A stretch of 64,000 nucleotides of DNA from Chryseobacterium sp. MEBOG06 (GTDB lineage Bacteria > Bacteroidota > Bacteroidia > Flavobacteriales > Weeksellaceae), in the NCBI RefSeq assembly GCF_021869765.1, contig NZ_CP084580.1, positions 1,302,001 to 1,366,000 of the forward strand, given 5' to 3'. The notes beneath the pieces were generated by a model, which worked only from the letters and a program-made list of their open reading frames with translations, was not told where the DNA came from and ran no database searches. Both the position numbers and the translations under genes were made by a program. This document shows, in pieces, positions 26,626-34,718 of this stretch (its first letter is position 1; each line of letters opens with the position of its first letter).

Positions 26626-27393
26626 TTAAAAAAATATTTCCAAACCATCGTAGGCAAGGTGCATTCCGTCCGGAAGTTGTTTATCTTCAATATCATGCAG
26701 ACCTAAATGATGACTGATATGAGTTAAAAATAATTTTTTAGGTTTTAACTCTTCAAACAGTTTGATAACATCCGGCAGTATAAAATGGGCCGGATGGGGA
26801 TCAAATTTTCTGATACAGTTTAATATCAGGACATCCAGATCCTTTAATTTTTCTTTTTCTTTCTCAGAAATAAAACCGGCATCAGTGATGTATGCAAGAT
26901 TTTTGAACTTATATCCGAAAACTGAAATTTTATAGTGAATTACTTCAACAGGGGTAATTTCCGTATCAAGAACATGAAACGGTTTATTTTCAATTTCATG
27001 AAGTTCAAAAGCCGGAGCTCCCGGATATCGTACGTCAGCAAATGCATATGGAAAACGGTTTTTAATCTCATATGCTACCCGTGAGTAACAGTATAAGGGA
27101 ACATCTTTTCCGCTTTTGAAAATTAATGGGCGCATATCATCCAGACCAATCACATGATCATTATGCTCATGCGTAATCAGCGCAATATCTACGTTGTGCT
27201 CATGGTTTGTAAGCATTTGCTGCCTGAAATCCGGACCGCAGTCAATGAGTATTTTCTTATTTTCCTCCGTAGTTACCATAGCGGAAGAGCGTAAACGTTT
27301 GTCTTTCGGATTTTCGGAGGTACACACTTCACATGTACAGCCTATAACGGGTACACCCTGAGAAGTACCAGTTCCTAAAAATTTCAACTTCAT
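26626..27393 (-). CDS. MBL-fold metallohydrolase (PhnP-like)
   Basis: This 255-residue protein has the metallo-beta-lactamase fold. The zinc-binding motif THEHNDHVIGLDD lies near residue 65. An N-terminal GTSQGVPVIGCTCEVC adds a structural Cys cluster seen in PhnP-type phosphodiesterases. A late THISHHLGLHD supplies more ligand His residues. The expected reaction is hydrolysis of a phosphodiester, but the substrate is not known. I used the ATG at 27393 (KLKFLGTGTSQG) since the longer frame adds a non-homologous tail. Confidence 0.88.
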   Translation of the reverse strand: MKLKFLGTGTSQGVPVIGCTCEVCTSENPKDKRLRSSAMVTTEENKKILIDCGPDFRQQMLTNHEHNVDIALITHEHNDHVIGLDDMRPLIFKSGKDVPLYCYSRVAYEIKNRFPYAFADVRYPGAPAFELHEIENKPFHVLDTEITPVEVIHYKISVFGYKFKNLAYITDAGFISEKEKEKLKDLDVLILNCIRKFDPHPAHFILPDVIKLFEELKPKKLFLTHISHHLGLHDIEDKQLPDGMHLAYDGLEIFF

Positions 27394-27447
27394 TTTGTTT
27401 TGAGGTTGGTTTAATTTTGGTAAATTTACAAAAAATTTCACGTCCTA

Positions 27448-28875
27448 ATGTATCAGAAACTAACTCCTAAGCAAAAAGCATTAACAATTAATCTAGATCC
27501 TACTATTTATGGTACTTTCGCAGAAATTGGAGCCGGGCAGGAGACTGTTCGCCACTTTTTTAGAGCAGGGGGAGCTTCCGGTACAATTGCTAAGGCAATG
27601 TCTGCTTACGACAAAGATTTTAGTGATGCCATCTACGGAAAAGAAGTAAAAAACAGATATGTAACCCAAAACAGACTTCGCAAGATGCTCCGCTATGAGG
27701 TTGCATTGATTGAAGAAAGAATTTCCAGGGATAATAATCCTGACAGAAAATTCTTCTCATACGCGAATACTGTAACAACGATTAATTTCGATAAGACGGT
27801 TAAAGGTCACGGATGGGTAGGAATCCGTTTTCAGACCAAAGAAAACGAAGACTATAATGAGATCGTTATCCACGTAAAATTCAAAGAAAATGATGCTACC
27901 TTACAGCAGGAAACACTGGGTAACCTTGGCGTGAACCTGATCTTCGGAGCCTTCAATTACTTTGATAACCCAAGAACACTTGTTGAATCTTTATACGATG
28001 ATATCGCAAAAGACAATCTGGAAATTGACATGATCGATTTCAGCGGACCTGCTTTTTCATATGTTGATAACAGGCTGATGTCTTTACAGCTTGTGAAAAA
28101 CGGAATGACGGATGCTGTAATTTTCAATTCTCAGGGGAGCAATATGCTTCCGGCAGATGTCTTGTACAAGAAAAATATCTTTGCGGTAAGAGGAAGCTTC
28201 AGACCAGTTACGAAAGTAAATATTGATATGCTTCAAAATGGACTGGATATGTTCGTTAAAGATGCTATCTGCAGCCATGAAGACACAGAGGTCCTTATTG
28301 AAATTACCATTTCCAATCTTAGAGCGGATGGTGATATTGATGAGAGGGATTTCCTGGATAGAGTAGATATTTTAGGTAAACTGGGGTATACTGTTATTAT
28401 TTCAAACTTCTCGGAATACTATAGGCTGATCGATTATTTTGCCTCTTATACTAGCGGGAATATTGGAGTTGCAATGGGGGTAAATAACCTGTTGATGGTA
28501 TTTGACGAGAAATACTACAAAGATATGTCCGGAGGAATTCTGGAAGCATTCGGTAAGTTTTTCAGAAATGGAATGCGAGTGTATCTGTATCCTTACAAAG
28601 ATCCGGAAACACATCAGTTACTGGATTCTTCAAACCTTAAAGTAGAAGAAAACCTTAAAGAATTATACAAATATTTCAAACGCAATAACCGTATTGTAGA
28701 TATTACCAATTATAATCCGGAATTTTTAGAAATTTACTCAAGAGAAATATTGAGAAAAATTGCTTGTTGTGCCAAGGGCTGGGAAACCCAGGTTCCGGAT
28801 GGCGTGGCAGAAATGATTAAAGAGCGTGGAATGTTCGGTTATAAAGAAGAACTATCCTTAAAACAATTCTCTTAA
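27448..28875 (+). CDS. Conserved protein of unknown function
   Basis: This 475-residue cytoplasmic protein begins LTPKQKALTINLDPTIYG and contains AGGASGTIAKAMSAYDKDFSDAIYG. I recognise it as a widely conserved Flavobacteriia protein that databases sometimes label nicotinate-nucleotide adenylyltransferase; I see no nucleotidyltransferase HxGH motif here, so I do not accept that label. It is divergent from the MBL gene with 54 bases between and precedes the GAF gene by 12 bases, so those two form an operon. Confidence 0.75.
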   Translation: MYQKLTPKQKALTINLDPTIYGTFAEIGAGQETVRHFFRAGGASGTIAKAMSAYDKDFSDAIYGKEVKNRYVTQNRLRKMLRYEVALIEERISRDNNPDRKFFSYANTVTTINFDKTVKGHGWVGIRFQTKENEDYNEIVIHVKFKENDATLQQETLGNLGVNLIFGAFNYFDNPRTLVESLYDDIAKDNLEIDMIDFSGPAFSYVDNRLMSLQLVKNGMTDAVIFNSQGSNMLPADVLYKKNIFAVRGSFRPVTKVNIDMLQNGLDMFVKDAICSHEDTEVLIEITISNLRADGDIDERDFLDRVDILGKLGYTVIISNFSEYYRLIDYFASYTSGNIGVAMGVNNLLMVFDEKYYKDMSGGILEAFGKFFRNGMRVYLYPYKDPETHQLLDSSNLKVEENLKELYKYFKRNNRIVDITNYNPEFLEIYSREILRKIACCAKGWETQVPDGVAEMIKERGMFGYKEELSLKQFS

Positions 28876-28887
28876 AAAATAAATACA

Positions 28888-29337
28888 ATGTCAGAATTAA
28901 AGAAAAGACTTTCCTCAATTCTTGAAAGTCCTAAACATAATACAGAAGAAAAACTTGAAAAAGTATGTCACTTGTTGGATCAGGAGATTTCTTATTTCAA
29001 CTGGACAGGTTTCTATTTCAAAAATGGAGATAAAGAAGAACTGATCTTAGGCCCTTACGTAGGAGCACCTACCGATCATACTATTATTCCGTACGGAAAA
29101 GGAATTTGCGGTCAGGTTGCCGTTTCCAATGAAACATTTGTTGTGCCGGATGTACATGAAGAAAGTAACTATTTGAGCTGTTCAATTGATACCAAGGCTG
29201 AAATTGTGGTTCCTATTTTCAAAGACGGACAAAATATTGGTCAGATTGATATTGATTCTCACACCGTAGATCCATTCACAGCAGAAGACCGTGAATTATT
29301 GGAATGGCTTTGTAATGAAGTTTCCAAAGTATTGTAA
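28888..29337 (+). CDS. GAF-domain protein, fRMsr-like but lacking one Cys
   Basis: This 149-residue protein matches the single-GAF free methionine-R-sulfoxide reductase family in length and in the segments NWTGFYF, GPYVGAP, IPYGKGICG and VVPDVHEESNYLSC. Of the three family Cys, the GICG and LSC positions are kept, but the first (in the stretch just after GPYVGAP, here TDHTIIP) is replaced. Because that Cys helps recycle the enzyme, activity may be changed or absent. It lies 12 bases after the previous gene and is followed by a good terminator. Confidence 0.8.
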   Translation: MSELKKRLSSILESPKHNTEEKLEKVCHLLDQEISYFNWTGFYFKNGDKEELILGPYVGAPTDHTIIPYGKGICGQVAVSNETFVVPDVHEESNYLSCSIDTKAEIVVPIFKDGQNIGQIDIDSHTVDPFTAEDRELLEWLCNEVSKVL

Positions 29338-29362
29338 TTGAATTTCAATAAGAATATAATAG

Positions 29363-29392
29363 AAACTCCAGCTTTTAGGCTGGAGTTTTTTT
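29363..29392 (+). terminator. Terminator after the GAF gene
   Basis: AAACTCCAGC pairs with GCTGGAGTTT, followed by seven T residues. Confidence 0.85.
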
Positions 29393-29566
29393 ATGTTGAT
29401 TTGCTGAACAGAGGAGCTGATTTTTAGTGAAAAATAAGAAATAGTAGTTTCTTAAAAATAGCATTGAAAAGCTTTTCAGGTAAATATTAATAGCTTTTAG
29501 ATTGGATGCAGGCAATATTTTCACTTCTACATTTTAAGCATCTGAAATTTTGAGATCTTTGAAAGG

Positions 29567-30304
29567 TCAGATCCGCATTAAATTTATTTCTGTGAGTAAT
29601 CCTTTAAAATAATGCTCACATTTGGCAATATGAGTTCCGTACCAGGAGAATGCTTCACCATCTACAATCATGATTTTTTTGTCAGGATAAAAGACCTGCA
29701 GTTCTTCAATATGTTTCTCTTTAAAAGGAAAAGGCTCAGAGGAAAGCATGATTACATCAGCATCCGAAAGATCTTCTGTGGTAATCACAGGGTAGCGGGT
29801 TTTGTCTTTAAAAATATTTTCAAATCCTATTTCTGCCAGAATTTTATGAATAAAAGTGTCTGAACCAATAGTCATATAAGGATTTTTCCAGATCAGGTAT
29901 GCTGCTTTTACCGGTGTTTCAAGTTTTGACAGATTAAGAATATCGTAAATTTTAAGGTTGAAAAGCTGTGCTTTTTCTTCTTTTTTGAAAAGGTTTCCAA
30001 GGTTTTTAAGAAGATAATAATTGTCTTCAATCGTTTCTACATTGGTTACCATTACTTTAAAGTCACTCATTAAAGCTTCTACCTGATCTTTGACATTTTC
30101 TTCTTTATTGGCGATGATGAGATCCGGATGTAAGTCTTTTATTTTCTGAATATTAATGTTTTTTGTGCCTCCTATAATGGCTACGTTTTTTACTTTATCA
30201 TGAGGATGAATACAGAACTTTGTCCGGCCGATAACCTCATGTTCGGTCAGTCCCAGGTCAAATAAAGCCTCAGTAATAGAGGGTACAAGTGAAACGATTT
30301 TCAT
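29567..30304 (-). CDS. Helical-backbone metal receptor / BtuF-like protein
   Basis: This 245-residue protein resembles the substrate-binding proteins for cobalamin and iron chelates (SLVPSITEALFDLGL at the N terminus, DLIIANKEENV near 80, and a long backbone helix near the middle). Unlike secreted members it has no signal peptide or lipobox; the first residues are already the first beta strand. It may be cytoplasmic. Cobalamin salvage genes (cobT-cobS-cobC) lie at 56-58.5 kb. It sits 26 bases downstream of mgtE on the same strand. Confidence 0.8.
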   Translation of the reverse strand: MKIVSLVPSITEALFDLGLTEHEVIGRTKFCIHPHDKVKNVAIIGGTKNINIQKIKDLHPDLIIANKEENVKDQVEALMSDFKVMVTNVETIEDNYYLLKNLGNLFKKEEKAQLFNLKIYDILNLSKLETPVKAAYLIWKNPYMTIGSDTFIHKILAEIGFENIFKDKTRYPVITTEDLSDADVIMLSSEPFPFKEKHIEELQVFYPDKKIMIVDGEAFSWYGTHIAKCEHYFKGLLTEINLMRI

Positions 30305-30330
30305 ATTGGCATATTAGATGATGCCTAAAA

Positions 30331-31689
30331 TTACAAAAGTTTTCCGGTTAAGAAAAGTCCCGCGACTGTAAAATAAATGATAAGTCCCGTTACATCCACC
30401 AATGTTGCCACAAACGGAGCAGAAGAAGTAGCAGGGTCAAGTTTTAATTTCTTTAAAACAAAAGGAATCATAGAACCAGATAAAGTTCCCCATAATACGA
30501 TAGCAATAAGAGAAACGGAGACACTCAGTCCTACATACACCCAATATGGACCATAGTTGAAAAAGCCAATCTGCTGCCAAAGCATAATTCTGATAAACCC
30601 GATGGCTCCTAGAATAGCTCCCAGACATATTCCGGAGATAATTTCCTTCTTCATGACGTACCACCAGTCTTTAAGATTGATCTCCTGAAGTGCCATAGCA
30701 CGGATGATCAAAGTGGCGGCCTGTGATCCTGAATTTCCTCCACTGGAAATAATAAGAGGAACAAATAAAGCAAGAACAACTGCTTTTTCAATTTCCTTAT
30801 CAAAATATCCCATTGCAGAAGCAGTCAGCATTTCTGAAACAAAAAGAATAATAAGCCAGGTAGCTCTTTTCTTGATCATCTCATTCCATGATGTTTGGGT
30901 ATACGGAAGGTCTAACGCTTCCAATCCCCCGAATTTCTGGATGTCTTCCGTGTTCTGCTGTTCAATTTGGTCGAGGATATCATCAATTGTTACAATACCT
31001 ACCAAAACACCCGCTTCTGTAATAATAGGAAGAGCACCACGGTCGTATTTTTCGAAATAAGTTACCGCATCTTCTTTTGAAGTAGTAGTGGTGATCGCGA
31101 CGAAATGATTATCTGTAATATCAGAAACCAGTGTATCTTCTTCCTCAAGAAGCAAGGTCCCGATGGCAAGGTCATCAATCAGGCGGTTTCTTTCATCCAC
31201 CACATAAAGATAATTCATAGTTTCCACTCTTCGCCCTACCTTTTTGATCTGCTGAAGACATCTTTTTACCGTCCATTCCTTACGGATCTGGATATAATAA
31301 GGGGTCATCAGACGGGCGATAGAGTCAGAATTGTACCCTAAAAGTTTTAAAGCAATTCTCCTTTCCTGCGGATTAAGATGATTGATAGAGTACTTGATAA
31401 GCTCATCCGGGAAGTCCTCAAAAAGAGAGGTTCTGTCATCCGGAGTCATCGCATTCAGGATCTCGGATACTTCATCGCTTCCGATACTTCTGATGGTATC
31501 TTCCTGGAAGTCAGGGTCGAGGTGGGAAAACACTTCTGCTTTGTATTCTTTCGGTACCTTCAGGAATGCGAGCAGCCTTTCATCAGCAGGAAGTTCGCTG
31601 AGTGTTTCGGCAATGTCGGCAGGATTGAAGATAAGTTCGTCTCTAGAATTCAAAGGCTGAAATTTTTTGGATATGCAAAAATAATTCAA
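30331..31689 (-). CDS. mgtE: Magnesium transporter MgtE
   Basis: MgtE is a homodimeric Mg2+ channel gated by cytosolic Mg2+. The 452-residue product has the MgtE N domain (about 15-115, [15 protein letters not shown]), two CBS domains (about 130-260, ending [16 protein letters not shown]) and five membrane helices with the family [17 protein letters not shown] pore motif near 315. The start is uncertain: the first ATG lies on top of a TAnnTTTG promoter (31683-31676), so translation may begin at the TTG at 31653, 12 codons on. Peptide genes lie upstream on the same strand beyond a terminator. Confidence 0.92.
   Translation of the reverse strand: MNYFCISKKFQPLNSRDELIFNPADIAETLSELPADERLLAFLKVPKEYKAEVFSHLDPDFQEDTIRSIGSDEVSEILNAMTPDDRTSLFEDFPDELIKYSINHLNPQERRIALKLLGYNSDSIARLMTPYYIQIRKEWTVKRCLQQIKKVGRRVETMNYLYVVDERNRLIDDLAIGTLLLEEEDTLVSDITDNHFVAITTTTSKEDAVTYFEKYDRGALPIITEAGVLVGIVTIDDILDQIEQQNTEDIQKFGGLEALDLPYTQTSWNEMIKKRATWLIILFVSEMLTASAMGYFDKEIEKAVVLALFVPLIISSGGNSGSQAATLIIRAMALQEINLKDWWYVMKKEIISGICLGAILGAIGFIRIMLWQQIGFFNYGPYWVYVGLSVSVSLIAIVLWGTLSGSMIPFVLKKLKLDPATSSAPFVATLVDVTGLIIYFTVAGLFLTGKLL
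31676..31683 (-). promoter_or_regulatory. -7 element overlapping the annotated mgtE start
   Basis: TATTTTTG on the minus strand matches TAnnTTTG. If it is used, the transcript begins downstream of the first ATG and mgtE starts at TTG 31653. Confidence 0.4.
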
Positions 31690-31756
31690 ATTTTTAAGAC
31701 TGCGTAATAAACTGGGAAAATTAAGGATTAATTAAAGTTTAGTGCTTCATAATAAG

Positions 31757-31785
31757 AACAAAAAACATCCGCCGGGACGGATGTT
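31757..31785 (-). terminator. Terminator of peptide operon 1
   Basis: AACATCCG pairs with CGGATGTT around a six-base loop and is followed on the minus strand by a T run. Confidence 0.8.
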
Positions 31786-31815
31786 GAAAAATTAAATTTT
31801 AAATTCCAATATTCT

Positions 31816-31977
31816 TTAAATTGGTTCGCATTCTGAAGTAGGAATGTAAGTACAGACAGCGTTTGTACAGCATTGGTATGGCCCGCAATCTGAGTTGCTG
31901 CCACACTTTTTTATTCCATTTCCTTTAATGTTTTTTTGCTCCAGCCTGTTGAGCTTCTTAAGATTTAAATTACTCAT
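31816..31977 (-). CDS. Cys-rich leader peptide 1 (bacteriocin-like)
   Basis: This 53-residue product has a charged helical leader (MSNLNLKKLNRLEQKNIKGNG) and a core of about 32 residues with six Cys spaced C-x5-C-x4-CC-x4-C-x7-C. It resembles the short bacteriocin-like proteins common in Chryseobacterium. The Cys order fits an inhibitor-cystine-knot (knottin) framework, which is inference. It lies 19 bases after peptide 2 and ends at a strong terminator. No export or maturation gene is next to it. Confidence 0.7.
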   Translation of the reverse strand: MSNLNLKKLNRLEQKNIKGNGIKKCGSNSDCGPYQCCTNAVCTYIPTSECEPI

Positions 31978-31996
31978 GATTATTAATAATTTAAAA

Positions 31997-32146
31997 TTAA
32001 GGCTCTATCATACAGTCATGATCAAGACACTCTCCATTGCAGCAATATCCAACGGAACAAGGTCTGTTTATACTGCATCTGAATGGTCCGATACCTCCGT
32101 TAATCTCTTTTGAAGCCTGTCTGGTAAGTTTCTTTAGATTTTTCAT
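31997..32146 (-). CDS. Cys-rich leader peptide 2 (GG leader)
   Basis: This 49-residue product reads MKNLKKLTRQASKEINGG as leader, with a double-Gly cut site like those of bacteriocins exported by peptidase-containing ABC transporters. The core has six Cys in the order C-x5-C-x4-CC-x3-C-x4-C. It is the first gene of a two-gene operon with peptide 1 and has a promoter region nearly the same as that of peptide 4. Confidence 0.7.
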   Translation of the reverse strand: MKNLKKLTRQASKEINGGIGPFRCSINRPCSVGYCCNGECLDHDCMIEP

Positions 32147-32215
32147 ATAATTTAGATTTAATGTAGTACTAAAATAGTAAATATTTCTATATTATTCATT
32201 TGTTGGTGAAAATAT
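32147..32215 (-). promoter_or_regulatory. Conserved upstream region of peptide operon 1
   Basis: Read on the minus strand it holds AATATTTTCACCAA, TGAATAAT, AAATATTTACTATTTTAGT and TACATTA, in the same order and spacing as upstream of peptide 4 (32629-32700). This indicates shared control. Confidence 0.6.
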
Positions 32216-32251
32216 TTTACAATGAATAAATGTTTTGTTTAATATTTTAAA

Positions 32252-32276
32252 TAAAAACACCTGCATTTGCAGGTGT
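32252..32276 (-). terminator. Terminator of peptide operon 2
   Basis: ACACCTGC pairs with GCAGGTGT around a four-base loop, followed by T residues on the minus strand. Confidence 0.8.
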
Positions 32277-32299
32277 GCGTAATGATCATATTATTATCA

Positions 32300-32452
32300 T
32301 TATTCCAAGGGGCATGGGTATAAAACGCATGTGTTGTGGCAGCATGATCCACCTTGGCATTGAGAATGTTCTGTACATCCTTTAATAATTCCGTTTCCTT
32401 TAATTTCTTTTTGCTCTTGTCTGCTAAGTCTTTTAAGATTTGGATTTTTCAT
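32300..32452 (-). CDS. Cys-rich leader peptide 3 (bacteriocin-like)
   Basis: This 50-residue product pairs with peptide 4 as peptide 1 pairs with peptide 2. The leader (MKNPNLKRLSRQEQKEIKG) ends in KGNG rather than GG. The core has six Cys spaced C-x5-C-x4-CC-x3-C-x4-C. It lies 35 bases downstream of peptide 4 and is followed by a strong terminator. Confidence 0.7.
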   Translation of the reverse strand: MKNPNLKRLSRQEQKEIKGNGIIKGCTEHSQCQGGSCCHNTCVLYPCPLE

Positions 32453-32487
32453 AGGATTTGATTTTAAAGTTTAGTTTACCTTGTTTT

Positions 32488-32628
32488 TTATTCCATACAA
32501 ATGAACGGACTGCAAATACCATTGCAACACCATCCAATAGTGCATGGATTCATTTTGCTGCATCTTGCTGATGCTCCGCCTTTAATCTGCTTGGCTTTCT
32601 CTCTGCTGAGTTTCTTTAAATTTTTCAT
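32488..32628 (-). CDS. Cys-rich leader peptide 4 (GG leader)
   Basis: This 46-residue product has the leader MKNLKKLSREKAKQIKGG with a double-Gly site, and the same six-Cys core order as peptides 2 and 3. It is the first gene of peptide operon 2. Confidence 0.7.
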   Translation of the reverse strand: MKNLKKLSREKAKQIKGGASARCSKMNPCTIGWCCNGICSPFICME

Positions 32629-32702
32629 ATGATTAAGGTTGTAATGTATCACTAAAATAGTAAATATTTTTTAATTATTCATCATTTGGTGAAAATATTA
32701 AA
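32629..32702 (-). promoter_or_regulatory. Conserved upstream region of peptide operon 2
   Basis: It matches the region upstream of peptide 2 over about 65 bases. Shared blocks include AATATTTTCACCAA and AAATATTTACTATTTTAGT. Confidence 0.6.
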
Positions 32703-33053
32703 CTGTTAATCAGTATCTTGTGATGTTTTTGAATAAAATGTGTATTTTTTAATGGGTATAAATGCTTTGTATTTCAGGCTTATATTTTTATAAATAAGGA
32801 TAGAGATCATTCATGAATATTCCATTACAGTATGATCCATTCCGACTTTCAAAAGAAAATGGTATTGGAGAAACTAAAATCAGAAGAAATCTGAAATTTT
32901 TATAAGTTCGGATATATAGGCTGAAAAGTATCTGCCCATTATGAATCAGCCGGTAAAAAATCGATAATTATTAGATTTAAATAAAGAGATAGGGGAGAGC
33001 TTACGATAGAAAATCTGTTACCTGCGAGAAGTTTAAAACGATAAACTTCCAGC
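32703..33053. other. Intergenic stretch
   Basis: About 350 AT-rich bases. The only visible structure is an 8-base inverted repeat (GAAGTTTA/TAAACTTC) near 33015-33045, perhaps the end of the transcript from 33602. No gene is seen. Confidence 0.5.
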
Positions 33054-33602
33054 TCAGAGTTCTGTTTCTGTTGGTTTCAGTTTTCTCAGTTTTTTTATAA
33101 TCCCTTTTATTGCCCCTTCTGTTCCCATCTTAACAGAATTTACGGTAGAACCAAGCAAACGCATATTTTTGCGGTAGGTGTCATGATCACTTTCTGTAAC
33201 AAAGTTTCCGTCAGCGTCAAAAAGTTTCATGCTTACCACAACCTGATTCGAGAACACATATTTTCCAAAACCTACTTTGAAATACCTTACTTTGGAAACA
33301 ATGGCAAAATCAGCATCATTATTCACACAGTAATCCATAATGGTCTGTCGGTCTATACTATCGTAGGAAACCTGAACTTCTGCGCGAAGCATTTTATTTC
33401 TTTTTCCACTGAAATTATCAGACACAGCATCAAAAAAAGCATTATTCGTAGGATCCTTTATTTCATCAATATCAGGCTCTACTTCGGGATTGAAGTACAG
33501 GACTTTTCTTATTTTGTCATCAGTATTTTTCTGTGCTTTTACAGAAGTAAAACCAATGGCTAAAAAAATAATAACTGCTGTAAAGGATATAATTTTTTTC
33601 AT
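33054..33602 (-). CDS. Secreted protein of unknown function
   Basis: This 182-residue protein has a signal peptide ending SVKAQ and a mature alpha/beta part (KVLYFNPEVEPDIDEIKD, DADFAIVSKVRYFKVG, VVVSMKLFDADGNFV). It looks like a short outer-membrane or periplasmic accessory protein seen across Chryseobacterium; I cannot assign a function. It has its own TAnnTTTG element and is divergent from rpsO. Confidence 0.65.
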   Translation of the reverse strand: MKKIISFTAVIIFLAIGFTSVKAQKNTDDKIRKVLYFNPEVEPDIDEIKDPTNNAFFDAVSDNFSGKRNKMLRAEVQVSYDSIDRQTIMDYCVNNDADFAIVSKVRYFKVGFGKYVFSNQVVVSMKLFDADGNFVTESDHDTYRKNMRLLGSTVNSVKMGTEGAIKGIIKKLRKLKPTETEL

Positions 33603-33616
33603 TTGTAATTCGAATG

Positions 33617-33624
33617 CAAAATTA
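33617..33624 (-). promoter_or_regulatory. -7 element of the gene at 33054-33602
   Basis: TAATTTTG on the minus strand, 14 bases before the start codon, matches TAnnTTTG. Confidence 0.55.
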
Positions 33625-33709
33625 CTGCCTTTTCGTTGGATTACATGAAATTTATTATGATTTTTTTAACATTTTTTTCTATTAAAATTGATTTATGAAA
33701 TCAATAATG

Positions 33710-33740
33710 TTTGCAGGATCAAAAAATAGTTGTAATTTTG
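33710..33740 (+). promoter_or_regulatory. rpsO promoter
   Basis: TTTG (33710-33713), 19 bases, TAATTTTG (33733-33740) is a full Bacteroidota promoter, 35 bases before the rpsO start. Confidence 0.8.
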
Positions 33741-33775
33741 CACCCGTTACATAATAATCATTAAACAATATTGGA

Positions 33776-34045
33776 ATGTACTTAACAACAGACAAAAAGC
33801 AGGAAATTTTCGCAAAACACGGGAAATCTGCACAAGACACAGGGAGTGCTGAAGGACAAATCGCTCTTTTCACTTTCAGAATCAACCACTTATCTCAACA
33901 CCTAAAGGCTAACCGTCACGATTTCAACACAGAGAGATCTCTAGTGAAATTGGTAGGTAAGAGAAAAAGTTTATTAGATTACCTTAAAAATAAGGATATC
34001 GCAAGATATAGAGCAATTATTGCTGAACTAGGTTTAAGAAAATAA
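33776..34045 (+). CDS. rpsO: 30S ribosomal protein S15
   Basis: S15 binds 16S rRNA early in assembly of the 30S platform and takes part in an intersubunit bridge. The 89-residue product has the family length and signatures: DTGSAEGQIALFTFRINHLSQHLK (four-helix core, residues 21-44), HDFNTERSLVKLVGKRK and LLDYLKNKDIARY. It has its own consensus promoter and a strong terminator. pnp, which is often next to rpsO in other bacteria, lies 9.4 kb away here. Confidence 0.98.
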   Translation: MYLTTDKKQEIFAKHGKSAQDTGSAEGQIALFTFRINHLSQHLKANRHDFNTERSLVKLVGKRKSLLDYLKNKDIARYRAIIAELGLRK

Positions 34046-34065
34046 TCTATAAAGATTTTCAAAAT

Positions 34066-34096
34066 AAAAAGCAACTTCGAAAGAGGTTGCTTTTTT
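34066..34096 (+). terminator. rpsO terminator
   Basis: AAAGCAACTTC pairs with GAGGTTGCTTT with one wobble, followed by T residues. Confidence 0.85.
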
Positions 34097-34229
34097 GTTT
34101 TGTATGACTGTGAAATGTAATCATAGACGGCGCAACAATTTTTATTTTGAATAAAATAAGTACCATAATAAATAGTACAGTTGAAGGAGAGAATCCCTGA
34201 ATGCTGAATTTAAGGTTTAACGGAGTATA

Positions 34230-34589
34230 TTAGTTCGGTTTTTTTCCAATTTTCCCCAAATGCGTGTTCTGAAAGCTGTCCGGATATTTTAATCCATAAC
34301 CTAATATTCTGTCAAAGGAAGAATGCGAAAATAATAGGGCCCCTGCCGCCTGCAGATAAGGTAAAGAGAGGAATGTTCCGGCCAGATAAACAAGAATAGC
34401 TAGTCCCAGATGATGGAAAAGGTTATAGAAAAAGGCACCCGCTTTACTGTTCACCATATATCCCAACATCGAAATGTCTGGAGCAAAAAACAGTCCGGCG
34501 AACCACCACCAGGAATATCCTGTTTGTGCAAACGCATATATTCCTAAAAGAAGAAAAGCTGCATATTCGAATTGTAACTGTAATTTCAT
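34230..34589 (-). CDS. DUF4260 family membrane protein
   Basis: This 119-residue protein has about four hydrophobic segments and the DUF4260 signatures FAPDISMLGYMVN near 37, a FYNLFHHLGLA helix and the C-terminal HSSFDRILGYGLKYPDSFQNTHLG. Its function is unknown. It stands alone on the minus strand. Confidence 0.85.
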   Translation of the reverse strand: MKLQLQFEYAAFLLLGIYAFAQTGYSWWWFAGLFFAPDISMLGYMVNSKAGAFFYNLFHHLGLAILVYLAGTFLSLPYLQAAGALLFSHSSFDRILGYGLKYPDSFQNTHLGKIGKKPN

Positions 34590-34659
34590 TGTAATCCGGC
34601 TTTAAATTATCTATGAATAAGTCCTTTATTTTAATAGAAAGTTACACCTTTAAGATAAG

Positions 34660-34694
34660 AAAAAAATAAAGCGGAATATTTTAATATTCCGCTT
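34660..34694 (-). terminator. Terminator of the sugar MFS gene
   Basis: AAGCGGAATATT pairs perfectly with AATATTCCGCTT. An A-rich run on the plus strand gives a T run on the minus strand. Confidence 0.8.
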
Positions 34695-34718
34695 CTATAC
34701 ATTTTGATTTAAATAATT

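Noticed and set aside
27448..28875. Nicotinate-nucleotide adenylyltransferase
   Set aside because: This label is used for such proteins in databases, but no HxGH nucleotidyltransferase motif is present and the length does not fit.
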